NCBI GenBank assembly: GCA_037447655.1
Contig: JBBHKE010002983.1
Location: forward strand, 126,001 to 190,000
DNA from: Zygnema cylindricum
Taxonomy: Eukaryota > Streptophyta > Zygnematophyceae > Zygnematales > Zygnemataceae
Direction: 5' to 3'
DNA length: 64,000 bases
Below are positions 12,436-30,800 of the stretch, in pieces. The translations under genes were made by a program, and so were the position numbers. Every line of letters begins with the position of its first letter. Within the stretch, counting starts at the first letter, position 1. The notes under the pieces are model-generated. The model did not search any database, had not been told where the DNA came from, and was given only the letters and a program-made list of their open reading frames with translations.

Positions 12436-15400
12436 ATGGGGTTCCTGGTAGAGCACGTCACTGCGAAGGACTGTCATGTCAGGCTCCCTTTACAGCCTGT
12501 TGCAGATTCTTTCAGAGACTAATTTTCCACCAGTCCCTCTGTTTTTGGAGCTACAGCTGAGTGGTCAGAAGAGGAATGGGACCATGGTGGAGGCTGAGTC
12601 TCATAAGGATGTGGTGAAAGATACAGCTGGTGTTTGGCTTGGATGGGGGAGATGGCGAGGAGCGAACATTTTGAGGTACCTGTAGCATTTGGAATATGTA
12701 TTGGTTTGAATAATAAGACTGGGATTCGTGTGCGAATTAGAAAGCCGGAAGAGATTGCAGCTGCAACGATGGTAGAATTGGAACCATCTGGTCCGGACGA
12801 CTGGGAGATGCTCGAATTGAATCGCGAGTATTTAGAAAAGAACACTCAAAGTCAGGTGAGCTTTCTTGAATATTTTGTCTCTGGATGCTTTTCAATTTTT
12901 GGAAGCTGAGGTTTGGTTCGGTTTGGTTTGTTTTGGTTTGGTTTGTCTGCGATGCTTCACTTGAGCCAGTGTTGCTTCGGCTTGAAACTTTTGAGATTTG
13001 TTGGTTTGATTCAACAACTTTTCAATGTGTTTTCTGCCTGTCTGCCAGGTTTCCGTTTTATGTGAAGGACAGCAGGTACCTATTTGAATCCGGCATCAAG
13101 CCTTCATCTCATTGCGCATTGTAAAATGTTCTCCACAACCTCTAGTTCGCCTAGTGAATGGCTCGGAGCTCATTGTGGCACCCTAGGAAAGGTCAACCAA
13201 AAGAGCAAGCTCAGGTGGTCCGGCAATTTCAAGCACGTCGGGAAATGTCTGTTCGAATCCTCCCGGTAATTCGAGCAATTTACGAAAAGGCAAGACTGCA
13301 AATGGGCTGAGTGCTCTGATCAGAAGATTTATCGAAGGAGGTGAAGACCGAGGAAAACTGGCGGTAAGGCCCAAAGGGAGGGTTATTGCACGCTTGCGAG
13401 TGCAAGAAGTCCATCCATCACTTGCCAGACTTATATCCTTTAATGGGGAACTTGAAGCTGTGGCAATTCCTTCCTCCCACATCTACTTGTCACCAATTAA
13501 AGCAAATCAGCTTTGACTTTCAAATTCTGAGCTGGTTTTTATTTCTGCTCCATCTTCCGTTTCCTCCGCTTCGTCAGAGTCATCACTTTTTGAGTCTGAT
13601 TCCAAGAATGATAACAAGACTTTGGCTATTGGACCGTTTTCTAATGGTACTCTTGTTCAGATAAGACTGTGGGAAGGTGTTGCCCAGGGCATGTTATGGT
13701 TGGGCCCACACTTCGATTGCAAGTTGGTCTTGATCTTCTAGGACAGGTCAAACTGCATGCATCTGATGCTGTTTTTATGGACCCTCCTCGTTCCGTTCTC
13801 TTGTCTCCATTGCATTTTAAGGGTGCTCAAGATGTTCTTCGAAATGGATCTGAAAAGGAGAGGACAGAAGAATTAAATCCAAGAGAAAAGCTGGACAAGC
13901 TGGCAACTTTAAGCTGGCAAAGTCATCGTGATTTATTAAACGCAGCCAAAATTGGCACAGCTGTCAGGAACCAATCAATTAAAAACAGAAACCGGATCGG
14001 AAGAATTCGGTGGTGCTGGAGCTTTGTTTGCCGAATGGCTCATTTCTCAAGCTGGAGAAAGAGATGGCATAGAGGAGGAAGCACTTTTGGCTGATGGAAT
14101 GGTTATTCATTTGAAAGTCCGACGTATGGTGGGGGCCACAGTGGAGGTGAATGGTTTTGAAAAACAAGGGGAAACCTCAAACGAATGAAGAGCCACATTC
14201 CAGGGAACAAAAGCGACGGGCAGGAGAACTGTTGGGATAGTGATGAAAGAAAAGGGAAGTCAAGGGGGAAAAGCATAGTGGGAGCACCTTCAAGGATGTA
14301 TGGTATAAAGGAAATAGACACTTATTTCATGATTAGCTTCGAGGCTGCCTCATTGAGGGCCGTTGATGATAAAGATGACGAAGATGCGTCGAGACGTGGG
14401 AGACAAGAGAGAAAAGAGGAGGGAGTTTTTTTCAAATTAGCAGCGGTACAAGAGGCTCTGGCAGGAGGGAATGTCAAGGTGAAACTATGAAATGCTGTTC
14501 TTGGATATTTTGAAATTCTGGTGCAAAGTCTCAGGTAGACTTAAACGATTCCCTCGAGAGTTATGTCTCCTCGAAGATGGCTTCAGCCAACTACAGAAAA
14601 TTTACGAATCCGTCTTAAGGCAATACTGTCAGAACCGGCTCAGACAATGCGGTTAAAGATGGGTACTCCACGGCCAGGGGGGATGTTTACAGGTGCACAA
14701 GCAAGAAAAATGAAGAAAGTTGCCTTGGCTGTTGTTCATGAGTTGAGGGAGGGCTCTTAACTGTCTGGCGTTTGTGGTTGTGATCAAATGTGCGGAACTT
14801 GTGGGAGAGTCTCTTAAGGAGGTACTAAAGACTGTGGAATTGCAAGTTGGAGAAGCTGTTGAGCATGCACTATCTATCATTGTCCTCGATGATCTTGATG
14901 ATTTATTGCCTAGTGCAAATGAAGCAGAGGCTGGAGCTGGAGCAGCTACCATTGTGGCTTATTTGTCCAACGTAATCGATTATTGCCAGGTAAGGGGAAG
15001 ATTGATGCGCCTTCGGCATTTTGATTCTCTTGAACGTTGCTGTGGTACACCATGTTTCGCTATTAGTGTTAATGTTTTTTTTCGGCCTTGAAACTCATTT
15101 TTCTCCATGCACACATGTTTGATGTACATTTGGAGACCCCCAACGGACAGGTAAGGCTCTTACCTTTCTATTGCAATCCTCGGTTTAATAATCCGACAAG
15201 TGTGCACAGAGAAAAATGAGTTTCAAGGCCGGAAGCACAATAACGCAAATAGTGATACATGGTGTAGTCTGTTGTTTGACGTTTGCAATAATGCATCTCA
15301 AAACTTGAGAGTGGCCCGAATTCCAGGCATAAATTTTGTCACCCTTTCTTCCATTCTACAGGCCTAGCTTATCCGTGGCCGGACTTGGGCCGGGATTTTT

Positions 15401-16743
15401 GCAGAGTTATAGCTGCCCTCCAGTTGCCTTTTTGGGATTGGCTCGAAGCCCAGCAACTTTGGCCCAAGGTCTTCAAGTTTCGGGTAGACTGGATTTCCAT
15501 GTGGAACTGCCTGCTCCTGGAGAGACTGATAGACTCACCATTCTCAGAGAAGCTCTAGAAGAGTGTAACATGCATTGTTCAGAGACTCTTTTGACTTTCA
15601 TAGCTTCCCGATGTCAAGGATTTGATATATCGGATATGGAAGTGCTCGTAAATCGCGCAGTACATGCCGGATCTGCGAGGTTGTTGGTACAGTTGTCTGA
15701 GATGGGGAGGGAGAGAGAGGATTGTAAGGCTGGGAATGGACAAAAAAACAGTCTCATACATAAGCGAGAGAGGTTGGAGGGTCTGGAACGGGACTTCAGG
15801 AAGGCCGAAGAAGGTTTTGTACCTGCTGCAATGAGGAGTCTGGTGAATTCAGGGGCAACGGGTCAAGGGGTTACAAAGGGATGGCAAGAAGTCGGTGGTC
15901 TCTGGGATGTTAGGAAAGCTTTACAAGAGATTCTAGAAATGCCCGCGAAGCACTCTCGGCTTTTTGCCGGTGCTTCTTTGAGGTTACGAAGTGGAGTTCT
16001 GTTATATGGACCTCCAGGATGTGGCAAAACGCACATGGTCTTCGACGTGCGGCCGTAAAAGGACCCGAGTTACTAAATAAGTACATAGGAGCCTCGGAAC
16101 AAGCCATTCGAGATGTGTTTTCCAAGGCTTCTATGTTTTTCGACGAGTTCGATGCAATTGCCCCAAAACGAGGACAAGACAATACCGGAGTTACGGACCG
16201 AGTTGTAAACCAACTCATTGCAGAATTAAACGGTGTGGAGGGGCTCACAGGAGTCTTTGTTATTGCGGCCACTAGTCGTCCAGACTTGATAGACCGGCCC
16301 TACTACGACCCGGGAGGCTGGACCGATTGTTGCTTTGCGACTTCCCAAGGGAGGAAGACAGAGTGAAAATTTTGAGGGCTCTTTCCAGGCATCTTTCTAT
16401 GGCTTCTGACGTAGATTTCAAGGAGGTTGGGAAGATGACGAACGGATTTAGTGGAGCCGATTTACAGGTTTGCTTGCTGAAGCACAATTAGCCGCCGTAC
16501 ATGCAGTTTTAGAGACGGAAAAAAGCGAGGTTGAACAGCGGTACAGTACATGGAACCGTTTCCGATGACTTGAAAACATCGTCGATAACACCTTCAGTTA
16601 TATGGCAGGCTGTAGAAGCAGCAAGGCCATCGGTTCCCCAGTCAAAGAGAATGTGACTCCATGCAATTTATGACTCCTTTCTAAGCAGTAAAAGTGCTGG
16701 TCCATCTAAGGAGTCCAAGGGGAAACGGGCAACTTTAGCTTAA
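12436..16743 (+). pseudogene. PEX1: Peroxisome biogenesis AAA-ATPase PEX1, disrupted
   Basis: PEX1 works with PEX6 as a double-ring ATPase that extracts PEX5 from the peroxisome membrane. Homology runs in order from the N-terminal domain (LEPSGPDDWEMLELN, ~12770) through D1 (LSIIVLDDLDDLLPS, ~14870) to D2 ([13 protein letters not shown], ~16000; [32 protein letters not shown]) and a plant-like tail KGKRATLA. Introns are 12856-13048 and 14990-15360. The frame is broken near 12520, 13184, 13305, 13685, 13975, 14760, 15361, 16040, 16310, 16470 and 16540. In-frame TGAs lie at 13085 (where Trp is expected), 13514 and 16654. The D1 P-loop is unrecognisable (GAQARKMKK) and D2 lacks about 11 residues after GCGKT and 6 before FFDEFD. 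The intact neighbours argue against a simple base-calling explanation, so I read it as a fairly recent pseudogene or dead duplicate. Confidence 0.8.
15048..15264. mobile_element. Fold-back MITE in PEX1 intron
   Basis: 217-bp element with TA on both sides. The left end is CACCATGTTTCGCTATTAGT and the reversed right end CACCATGTATCACTATTTGC. The arms continue as near-complements for ~60 bp (CGGCCTTGAAACTCATTTTT against its inverse), so the transcript could form a long hairpin. It sits wholly inside the intron 14990-15360. Confidence 0.75.
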
Positions 16744-19301
16744 ACTTTTTGTTTTTTTGCATTTTGTTGCGAAGTCAAACTCATATTGTCGATGTTGGAA
16801 AGCACCTCCCATTACATCGGCGATTTTTTGTCACTCGGGTTTGCAATTTGTAAACACCGTGAAATCATTCTGGTAAACATCGTATGTAGCTTTTGGATTT
16901 TAACAAAGTTCAAAAAACAATTCTTTTTTTGATGGGCAAGTTATTAGGAATCATCAATTCGTTGTCGAGTTTCTTGGGTATTTCTTCTCAGCCTTGGTCT
17001 AACGAGCCTTTCCATCAGATAGTTTTGAGACGTAGCGAGAAAAAGAAGCATTTCGGTTATTTTTTTTGGAGGGAGATCAAGAAATAGAAACTGCTCAAGA
17101 GATTTTGGGCCGTCGAGGACTGTCTTCCAGGATTATGATGACCATGACTTTGAACCCACAGGGATTTTTGTACAATCGGGAGTTGAGCAAAAATATAGGA
17201 AGTCAAATTACAGGCATTTTCAAAGTTATGGCAGTATCAATATATGTAAAAATCTGGAGAATCAAATGACTGTTTGTTGGTGGTTTCTTGCAAAGAGGTC
17301 ACCTACAATGAAAAACAACAACACTAACTACATGGTGTTACTGTGGAAGAAGTACTGTTTCCATTCTCATGTAACAACGGCTAGCTGGTGACTCGTGCAT
17401 TTCATATCAGAGTCATCTATGCTCCAGCCAAAAACTTGTAAAGCCTTGTTCAGTGAATGTCTTTTTTATCTCTTGTTCTATGTGCTTCAAGAAAGCCCAT
17501 TGATTCAACAACCAATGGACAGCCGACAAATTAGCTGGCATAACGATTCCATTTTTTTGACCATTTTTGTATGGTTTATCTCATGCAATATTTTACCGGT
17601 TTGTTTAGTTCAATATCTTTTACTCTCAGAGCATAAACAACGCGCAAGGAAACAACTCTGCAAAGTCTGTGGCCATTTAGCTAATTTACGATTTCAGTCA
17701 AGAAAGAACTTGCTTGGATTAAAATCATTTAATCTGATAGCAATGAGCAAAGAAGCATATTTGAGCTAATGTTACACCGTGGGGAAAGGCCTGGCTCAGC
17801 AGGGTCCGATTACAACGTGTCATCCTTGTCCTTGGTCCATTGTAAAGACCTCTCTCACATTGCAAAAGTTGAATTCCACAATGACAAAAAATAATTTCCC
17901 ATTTGGGAACCAGCTTGTGGAGCGAGTCAAAGAAATATACAATTTATGCAGGATACTGATTCCACCTAAGAAACTCAAAAGTGTCGGCACAAGTACTAAG
18001 TATCAGGGAATTGTAGTAAAACAAAACCCAAAGGTTAGCAATTAAATGGAGGGCTTGGTGCAGGAAGACTCAAGACAGTGAATAAGACAGTTAATATCAA
18101 CGACTAGCATACAAATGAGGAATTGCCTTATAACTCATTATTACAAAGAGAACAAACTGCGAAATTATGACTTTATCAATATCCTGCCAGCGAAGGATCT
18201 TTTCACTAAATGTACTCCCTTAAAGTCTACAAAAAGCTAAGTGTCTAACATATACACATTTTCTAAGAAAATCCCAAAAGGAAAAGGTTTAAAACACAAG
18301 TGTAAAAAGAAGGCACCGTCAAAGTGAAAAACGATTTAAACGCATGTGAATAACTAAGTACGATAGACTCATGGTATATATAGTTTTCTTTCTAGACATA
18401 TACACCCTTTTTCATTCAACCGTTTGACATTTTGTTATTTCTTTTAGCGTATACAATCTAATTTGTCGCCCTGTAGAACACATTGTTCCTATTTCTATCA
18501 TACATACTTTGATTCCTTCAGGTTCGTCATCTGGCCTCAGAGATCTTGGTGGATTGCTTTCATCAAACAAAAACCATTACAGTTTCCGTCAAGAGTAGCA
18601 AATATCGTTATTTAATCATCGGCCAGACTCGACAAACAAAACCTCCACTTTCTCACATCTTTTTCACTTCTCATCTCACTTTGTTTTCTCACTTCTTTCC
18701 TCACTTTTTCTCCTCTTCCTTTTGCCCTCTTCTGTTTTCCCTTTATCTCGAATGTTTGAAGAACTTCAACTAATACTTATATTGGAGGAGAAAACTTCAA
18801 ACCAAACAAACTAGATAATGTATAAAAAAGGAAAAGGTAAAAAAACGATTTTTTTTGTGTTGAGGACCACTATTAGTACAAAAAATAAAGGAACCCTAAT
18901 TATTCAATTCTTCATTGATTTTATGAGACATACAAGGACGCTGTTGCTTTCCATACCTTCATATCCCTCTCCTCATTCATTCAAAACATCCCTTAAACCC
19001 ACTGTTTGGCAAAACAGCAAAAACCTGAAAAAACAATAAAAACAAGACCCTGAAAAAAACAGAGATAATAACAGCACAATAAAAAAAAGTGCAAAAGGTG
19101 CAGAGTAAAAAAAAAAACGAGAGAAAAGAGAAAAGAAAAAAAGAACACGCTGCAATCATTTCCAACCGGCTTTCGAAGAAAAAACCATAAAAACGCTCCC
19201 CGCTTTTTTTTTTCAGAGAAAAAGCTGGAATGAATTATGAGGGGAAGTATACACTGCTTTCAAATTGCAAGACAAGAAAATCGACCAATCGATCGATTTC
19301 T
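16744..19301. other. Intergenic, no gene seen
   Basis: 2.5 kb between the PEX1 relic and the eL6 stop codon on the other strand. It is AT-rich and includes a pyrimidine-rich stretch around 18650-18740 and A-rich stretches near 19050-19140. Short open frames show no conserved motif. It probably includes the 3' untranslated regions of the two convergent genes. Confidence 0.55.
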
Positions 19302-24927
<5,626 letters not shown>

Positions 24928-25729
24928 GGCTTTTGTACGGACAGCGTGACGCTGGCTACAGCTTTCGTCTCCTCTAAGAGAGAGAAGAGAGAGGGATCAG
25001 AGGCTGAGCAGCCGAAAGGGGGAATACAGTAGGCTTTCGGGAGATTAGTAGTACGAGCTCAGGAGTTAAGGGTTCAGAGCACTAAACTGTGGAGGTTACA
25101 AACCATAGGTTTAATCTTTAACGTTCGAAAACAATTGGAAACTCTGTATATCGTTAAATCGTAAAGATACTTCACGTATTGTACGAATCCTATACGAGAA
25201 CAATATATAGTGCTTTCAATTCTTTTCGTATATTTAACCTCTGCTACAAATGGCGAGCATTAACTTTTAGTGCAGCATCGCTTTAGCGTTAGTACGTTAC
25301 TGATTTTAACTTTTTGCGTTGTTCCATTCGGCAAAGCAGCCTCTCGACGCCAGAGAGCTTCTGTACTGTACAGTATTTGTATTTACGGTACATTTTCGAC
25401 TTCGTACCCCCATTTTAAATGTCGTTTTAATTGCGTCGGTATTTTCTGAGCTTCGTTTCGCATTTTAGTCAAATTTCGTCCTTTCATTTGTTTTTCCAGT
25501 TTTTCCCCGTTTTTTCGATGTCTTTCGTACAGCTGTTTGGTCATGCTGTCGTGCGTGCATTTTATGTTTCGTAGCTTTATTACCACACTAGATCATAATC
25601 CATGTATTATGTTAAATTCCTTTTATTATCAATTCGAAGCGTTAGACTCAGCACTCTTTAGCGAACCCGATATACATGTCGGTTCGGCGAAGCGCCGATT
25701 CCGCAGTATCACTCAACAAGTCAACACAA
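24928..25729. other. eL6 upstream region, no gene
   Basis: Contains the presumed eL6 promoter and leader (minus strand). The first ~100 bp are purine-rich on +, so pyrimidine-rich in the eL6 sense. Beyond 25100 it is AT-rich with no recognisable coding sequence. Confidence 0.5.
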
Positions 25730-25928
25730 CACCTTGAATCGTTATTAGCCTTATGTACTCTATATCGGCACCCCAAATTTTTGAAATTGATACCTTAAAT
25801 AGAATAAATTACACTGTTTAAGGACGTGGACCATAATCTACAACATCTCCTGGCACTAAATTAGGATGAATGATGCTAATTTTTTCTTTACACTAATAAT
25901 TTCTATACGCTAATAACGATTCAAGGTG
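25730..25928 (-). mobile_element. 199-bp MITE derived from the large pogo-like element
   Basis: It has perfect 20-bp inverted termini CACCTTGAATCGTTATTAGC. Beyond the termini, its left side continues CTTATGTACTCTATATCGGC like the inner sequence of the RIGHT end of the 26414-35927 element, and its reversed right side continues GTATAGAAATTATTA like that element's LEFT end. It is therefore an inverted, internally deleted derivative of that family. Both flanks are AA rather than TA. Confidence 0.8.
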
Positions 25929-25947
25929 AAGTGTGTTGCTTGCTTGG

Positions 25948-26124
25948 CAGCGGCCGCAATCGGGTACCCGAATCTGGCCGTATCCGAAAAAAATAAAATA
26001 TTTTGAATCACCCGACCGAATCCGACCGGCCCCCCAAAATTTGGCACCCGAATCCGTTGCGGATCCAAGGCGGCCGTCCAGGTACGAATCGGGTACGGAT
26101 TCGGGTACCCGATTGCGACCTCTG
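25948..26124. mobile_element. 177-bp hAT-type MITE
   Basis: Inverted ends CAGCGGCCGCAATCGGGTAC (left) and CAGAGGTCGCAATCGGGTAC (right, reversed). The flanking octamers are TTGCTTGG and TTGCTTCG (7 of 8 match), the target size of hAT elements. The interior repeats ACCCGAATC/GATTCGGGT motifs, is self-complementary and non-coding. Confidence 0.75.
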
Positions 26125-26184
26125 TTGCTTCGGTCACTTCTCATATCCGTCCCAAGAACAAGTCTGTAACAAACCAAACCTGTA

Positions 26185-26401
26185 CACCGCCAATCGCTAT
26201 TAGCGTAGAAGTTTTTTTAGCGTATAGGAATAATTACCGTTATTAACGCTAATTGAGAATTTGGAAATTTTGAAAGAAATCGTTTACTCTAATTAGAAAT
26301 TAGGGTTTTTTTTAAATAGTATGGACAATTCTATTTGAGAATTTGAGAAAAAAAAAGCGGGACCGAATTAGCGTTCAATACGCTAATAGCGATTGACGGT
26401 G
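26185..26401. mobile_element. 217-bp TA-flanked MITE (CACCGCC family)
   Basis: Left end CACCGCCAATCGCTATTAGC, reversed right end CACCGTCAATCGCTATTAGC, TA on both sides. The first ~90 bp (GTTTTTTTAGCGTATA, AATAATTACCG) match the longer elements at 35935 and 47119. It ends 12 bp before the large pogo-like element. Confidence 0.8.
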
Positions 26402-27850
26402 TACTGTACAGTACACCGTGAATCGTTATTAGCGTATAGAAATTATTAATGTATATAATGAATTAGTGTCATGTACTCTAATTTGTGTATCAATACCATT
26501 TTCAAAAAAATGTTTAATTGTAATTTCTCCATAACGCTGATTTGGGTATACATGATCCGCCTTCGTAACATATACGGTAAAATAGGTAGAAGTACAAAAT
26601 CTGACATTCCGTACGACGTGGCGTCCGTCCCCTGAAAAATTCCATAATTCTATTTCGGGTTTGCGAATATACAATCATTACACCGTGCATAATTATACAC
26701 TAAAATAGGTACGAGTATAAATTGTCGAAATGTACGGGTATGTGTACTTTCACTTAAGTTCATTCGTGACTCTAATAAGCGTTTGTTTCGCACGCGGTGA
26801 ATATGATTACAGTAAAATAGGTGCGAGTACAACGTATGCGAAACGTTCATTGTCACGTCGTATAGTCGACTCTATGCATCGGGCTGTAAAACGCAGTTAC
26901 GCTACAACGCTACGAAACCGTACAATTTCAATATGTCCATTCAGTTAGATTTGTATTGTACAATGAACGAAACTATAACGGGAGGTATTATATGTGTACG
27001 TTTCGTTCCACATAACGTACATTGAACTCAGTGATTGATTTTCATTTCCTTGTCGTTCGCGGAGAGAACGAACGTTGTGTGACGTTAAATGAGGACCCTT
27101 AATCTTAATAAGGTGCCCGGTGGGTTGCTCTATTAGAATCAATGCATTGTAATATTGGGACTTAAGACTAATAAGGATGCGTTTACTTAGATCAAACGTC
27201 AAACCAACCTCTTATTAGTATCATGTTAATTCTAATTGAACGTAAAACGACCAAAAAACACATATTAGGATACATGTTAATTCTAATTGGCGGTAATCCA
27301 GCGACGAAAGCTGATCATGCGCCGTCATAAGATTATCATTGGTTGTTGCCGAAAACACGTGGCATGTTCATCATCCACCCATTCCCAAAGTTGGCCGCGT
27401 TTCACAGATGACGTTAGAACAACCGATTGCCGGGGTAACGACGCCGCATTTTTTCCAATCATCCTTTTGCCGTACAACTTGTACACTGGAGGTGTTTCTA
27501 TGGCGCTATGAACATTACACCGACGACGTAGGTTTTGAAATATTTTGGCGATTTTGAAGCAATTTTTTACCAGATCTCGCCTCTATTTCCCGCGTATTGA
27601 AATATTTTTAAATTGAAAGCCGTGCTAAAATTCAAATTTTATTTTTTAAACGAAAAATTTAAAATGGCAAATCCCTCCATTATTACCGCGCAAAATCATT
27701 TTCATTTGCATTTCGTGTATTATATAAATGTATTTGTGATAATGGCAACAACACTATCGCTACTTCTTCCTCATTTGCTTGGGTTGCCATTTTCCTTGTT
27801 TCGGCTGCTCCTACTTCTTATTTTTTAGGTGATATTAAGTGTTTGAGAGT

Positions 27851-30800
27851 ATGTGGACCCTTAATAGAATTTGGGGTGCCAATCCGGGCAATAACAACAA
27901 CAATCCTCATAACGCTCAGGTTGAACAAGATGAGGAAAATGAGAGGAACATTGAGGAAAACGCACTTCCGAACGAGGATGAGAGTGAGGCGGAAATCGAA
28001 ACGTCGGTAGACCCGGCGGCCATTGTGGAAGGTTTTTTTCCGTCCTCGGCCAATACCAGAGGACGTGTCTCCCACCGTAAAGTTCAACACGTGTCGACTA
28101 AGGCAACTCGGATGCGAGTAATACACTGGATGTTGAAGGACTGTGAAAATAACGGCTCAGCTGAACTCATTCGAAGGACCATAAGAAAGTTTCCCGAGCA
28201 TTTTACCGGAGTGTACGGTACAAGTAAGCCATTTCAAGCAAATGTTTTCCCATTTATTACATGATTATGTTTCCTCCTTCCTTTTGTGTTATTATTCTCG
28301 TTCACAACGTGTTGTTATATTTTAATTTTGTTGTGCTTTTAAATGTTTTGTACAGTATTATTTTTGAACGTCGCCTTTCTCTCTCAAACTGCATACTGAC
28401 TTCTCACTAACTCTCCATTAGTGCGTGTTTTTCTATGTTGTTGACTACTTTGCATTGTTTCGTTTTTTTTTAGTATTATTTCTTAAGTGTCTTGCGATTT
28501 CTTTATGGCGACAGCGTACTAGCGATGGCGTGTCTTTGTCGCGGTGGACGCGACGACATCATGTCGGCGCTTCAATGATGGATACAACAAAATAATTGAA
28601 TGGATGAGGATACCTCATTAGGTCGAAAATGGAAATGACGGACGAGAGTGGTTCGTCGTTTAGACTAAACCACCGACTACATTAATTCAAATTATCCAGC
28701 GTTGGTATTCTCGAATATAATTCGTTAGGCCGAAAGTGCAAATGACGGACGAGAGTGGTTCGTCGTTTAGACTAAACCACTGACAACAGTAATTCAAATT
28801 ATCCAACGTTGGTATTCTCGAATGTAATTCGTTAGGCCGAAAGTGCAAATGACGGACGAGAGTGGTTCGTCGTTTAGACTAAACCACCGACGACATTAAT
28901 TCAAATTATCCAACGTTGGTATTCTCGAATGTAATTCGCGGACGACGACGTTGTTTCGTCGAACCAATATCGGGAAACTCGAATAGAGTCGAACGAGCGA
29001 CGACATTCTGTCGTCGCTCGAATGTCAGTTTATAAGTCGCAGGGCCTAGGGTTCAATTTTCTAACTGTAAATATTGGACTATTTTTACAAATGGACTGTT
29101 TAGGTTTAGGTATGAATAAAAGAGCGTCTTTTAGGTTGTGTTTCACTCCCACAATTGTGTTTTTTCAATTTTTTCGCTTAAACAATAGTTTTTTTTTTAA
29201 ATGGAGGGCGGCCAACGACCATTCAAACGAGCGCGCTCTGCCATTCCGAGGCGATTTTGTCCACTACTAATGGCAACCGCGATGGGGGGTGACATACGTG
29301 GAGGGGAGAACTTAGAGAGAGAAAGGGGTGCAACCGAAGGACTGTTAGGGAATAGGGTGGAAGCGGCAGAGGGCGGTAGGGAAAGGGTTGGAATTGAGTT
29401 GGTTTTGAGGGAGGGGGAAGAATTGAGTGTTGACATAGATGATATGGAGGAAACTGAGGCGGTGGGGAGGGAAGGGACGGGCAAGGAGAGGGTAGCAAGG
29501 GGAAGTGTGTCGGAAGGGGATTTACCAAATGAAGGGATTAGAGCGGAAGAAGAAGGTGTCCGCGAAGTAGAAGAGGGTAAGGAGGTAAACGAGGAATACA
29601 AACCCTTAAGAACTGCGTCGGACGAGCCTATTGAGGAAGGGGAAGAGCCTACGGAAGAGGAGGAAGAACCGGAAGAAACCGAATCGTCGGACATTCCGGT
29701 CGCAAGATATGACGACGATCCCTCAACCTCGGATCGGCAATCTTCGGAGAGCTCAAAGAGACGCATGGGAGAAGAATATAGAGACGACGATAAGGTTGTT
29801 GCTTTTCCACCATCACCGAATCGTGATAGAGCTCTCGTGGCGGTACAAGGACCTCAAATTCCGGCCGAGCGTGATGTGGTAATTCGAGAGGAAGAACCCG
29901 ATTGGTTTTTCCCGCCTCGAGTCGGAGATGAGGCCATGGATGGCTTCCGACCGATGGTTGCCCATTACATCCCGGTCGAGGAATGGCCGGACTATTGGCG
30001 TTATGGGGAGGCGAGACCTATTGACCGGTGGTTGAACCCCATCCGGAAATTCTCAACATCCATCCGGATGTCCCTGCCCACCCAACATGGCTGTACATCG
30101 CATCATACAACCATGTGTCAAATTTCCCATACATTAGGCATTTTCAGCCTAATGACGAACGTTTCACATGGACTGTACGCCGACCGATAGGATTTGAAAT
30201 AGATGTCCCGGAATTCATCTGACATTATCACCCTTGGGACCCACGATTATTTACCATTCTACGTCGTGCAATTCGTACTCCGGAGCTAAACAAATTTTTA
30301 GATGCTCGAAGTGCGGTCTTACAACGCTTCCGAAATGTGCAAGTGAGGCGTACGTATCTTTGGGAAATTCCGAGGGTCCCACATGTTGATGAGCCCCCTC
30401 CACCACCGGAAGTAGACCGATTGAGGAATGAAGTTCAAAATCTCCATCGCCGTTTGGAGGCGCAAGAAATAGCGATGATAACGGTTCGTCGCTTAATTAA
30501 TAATTTAACTCGAGAGCTTGCTGCCATTAGGCGACGTTGATGGGAGATGACGAGGGTCAATTTCGTGTACTTCATTCGAAGGAGAGGTACCCAGATTTAG
30601 CCCTCAGCCTACATTGGGTGCCACAATGTTTTGTTTTTTTTATTTTTTTATTCATGCAAGTGTGAATTTAATATTTCTCTCCCTTTTTTTCACAAAATGA
30701 ATTTAAATTCGACTTTTAGTCGTCCATTTGGTATTTGTGATATCGCCATTGTGTTTGCTATTCATCTTTCTCGGCTTAACGACGACACAAGGTCGTCGCT

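Noticed and set aside
12436-16743. TGA reassigned to Trp as an explanation for in-frame TGAs in PEX1
   Set aside because: The sedolisin gene ends at TGA and intact exons use TGG for Trp, and PEX1 also has frameshifts that recoding cannot explain.
28614-28938. CRISPR-like array
   Set aside because: The repeats are contiguous 107-bp tandem units without unique spacers, in a eukaryotic transposon.
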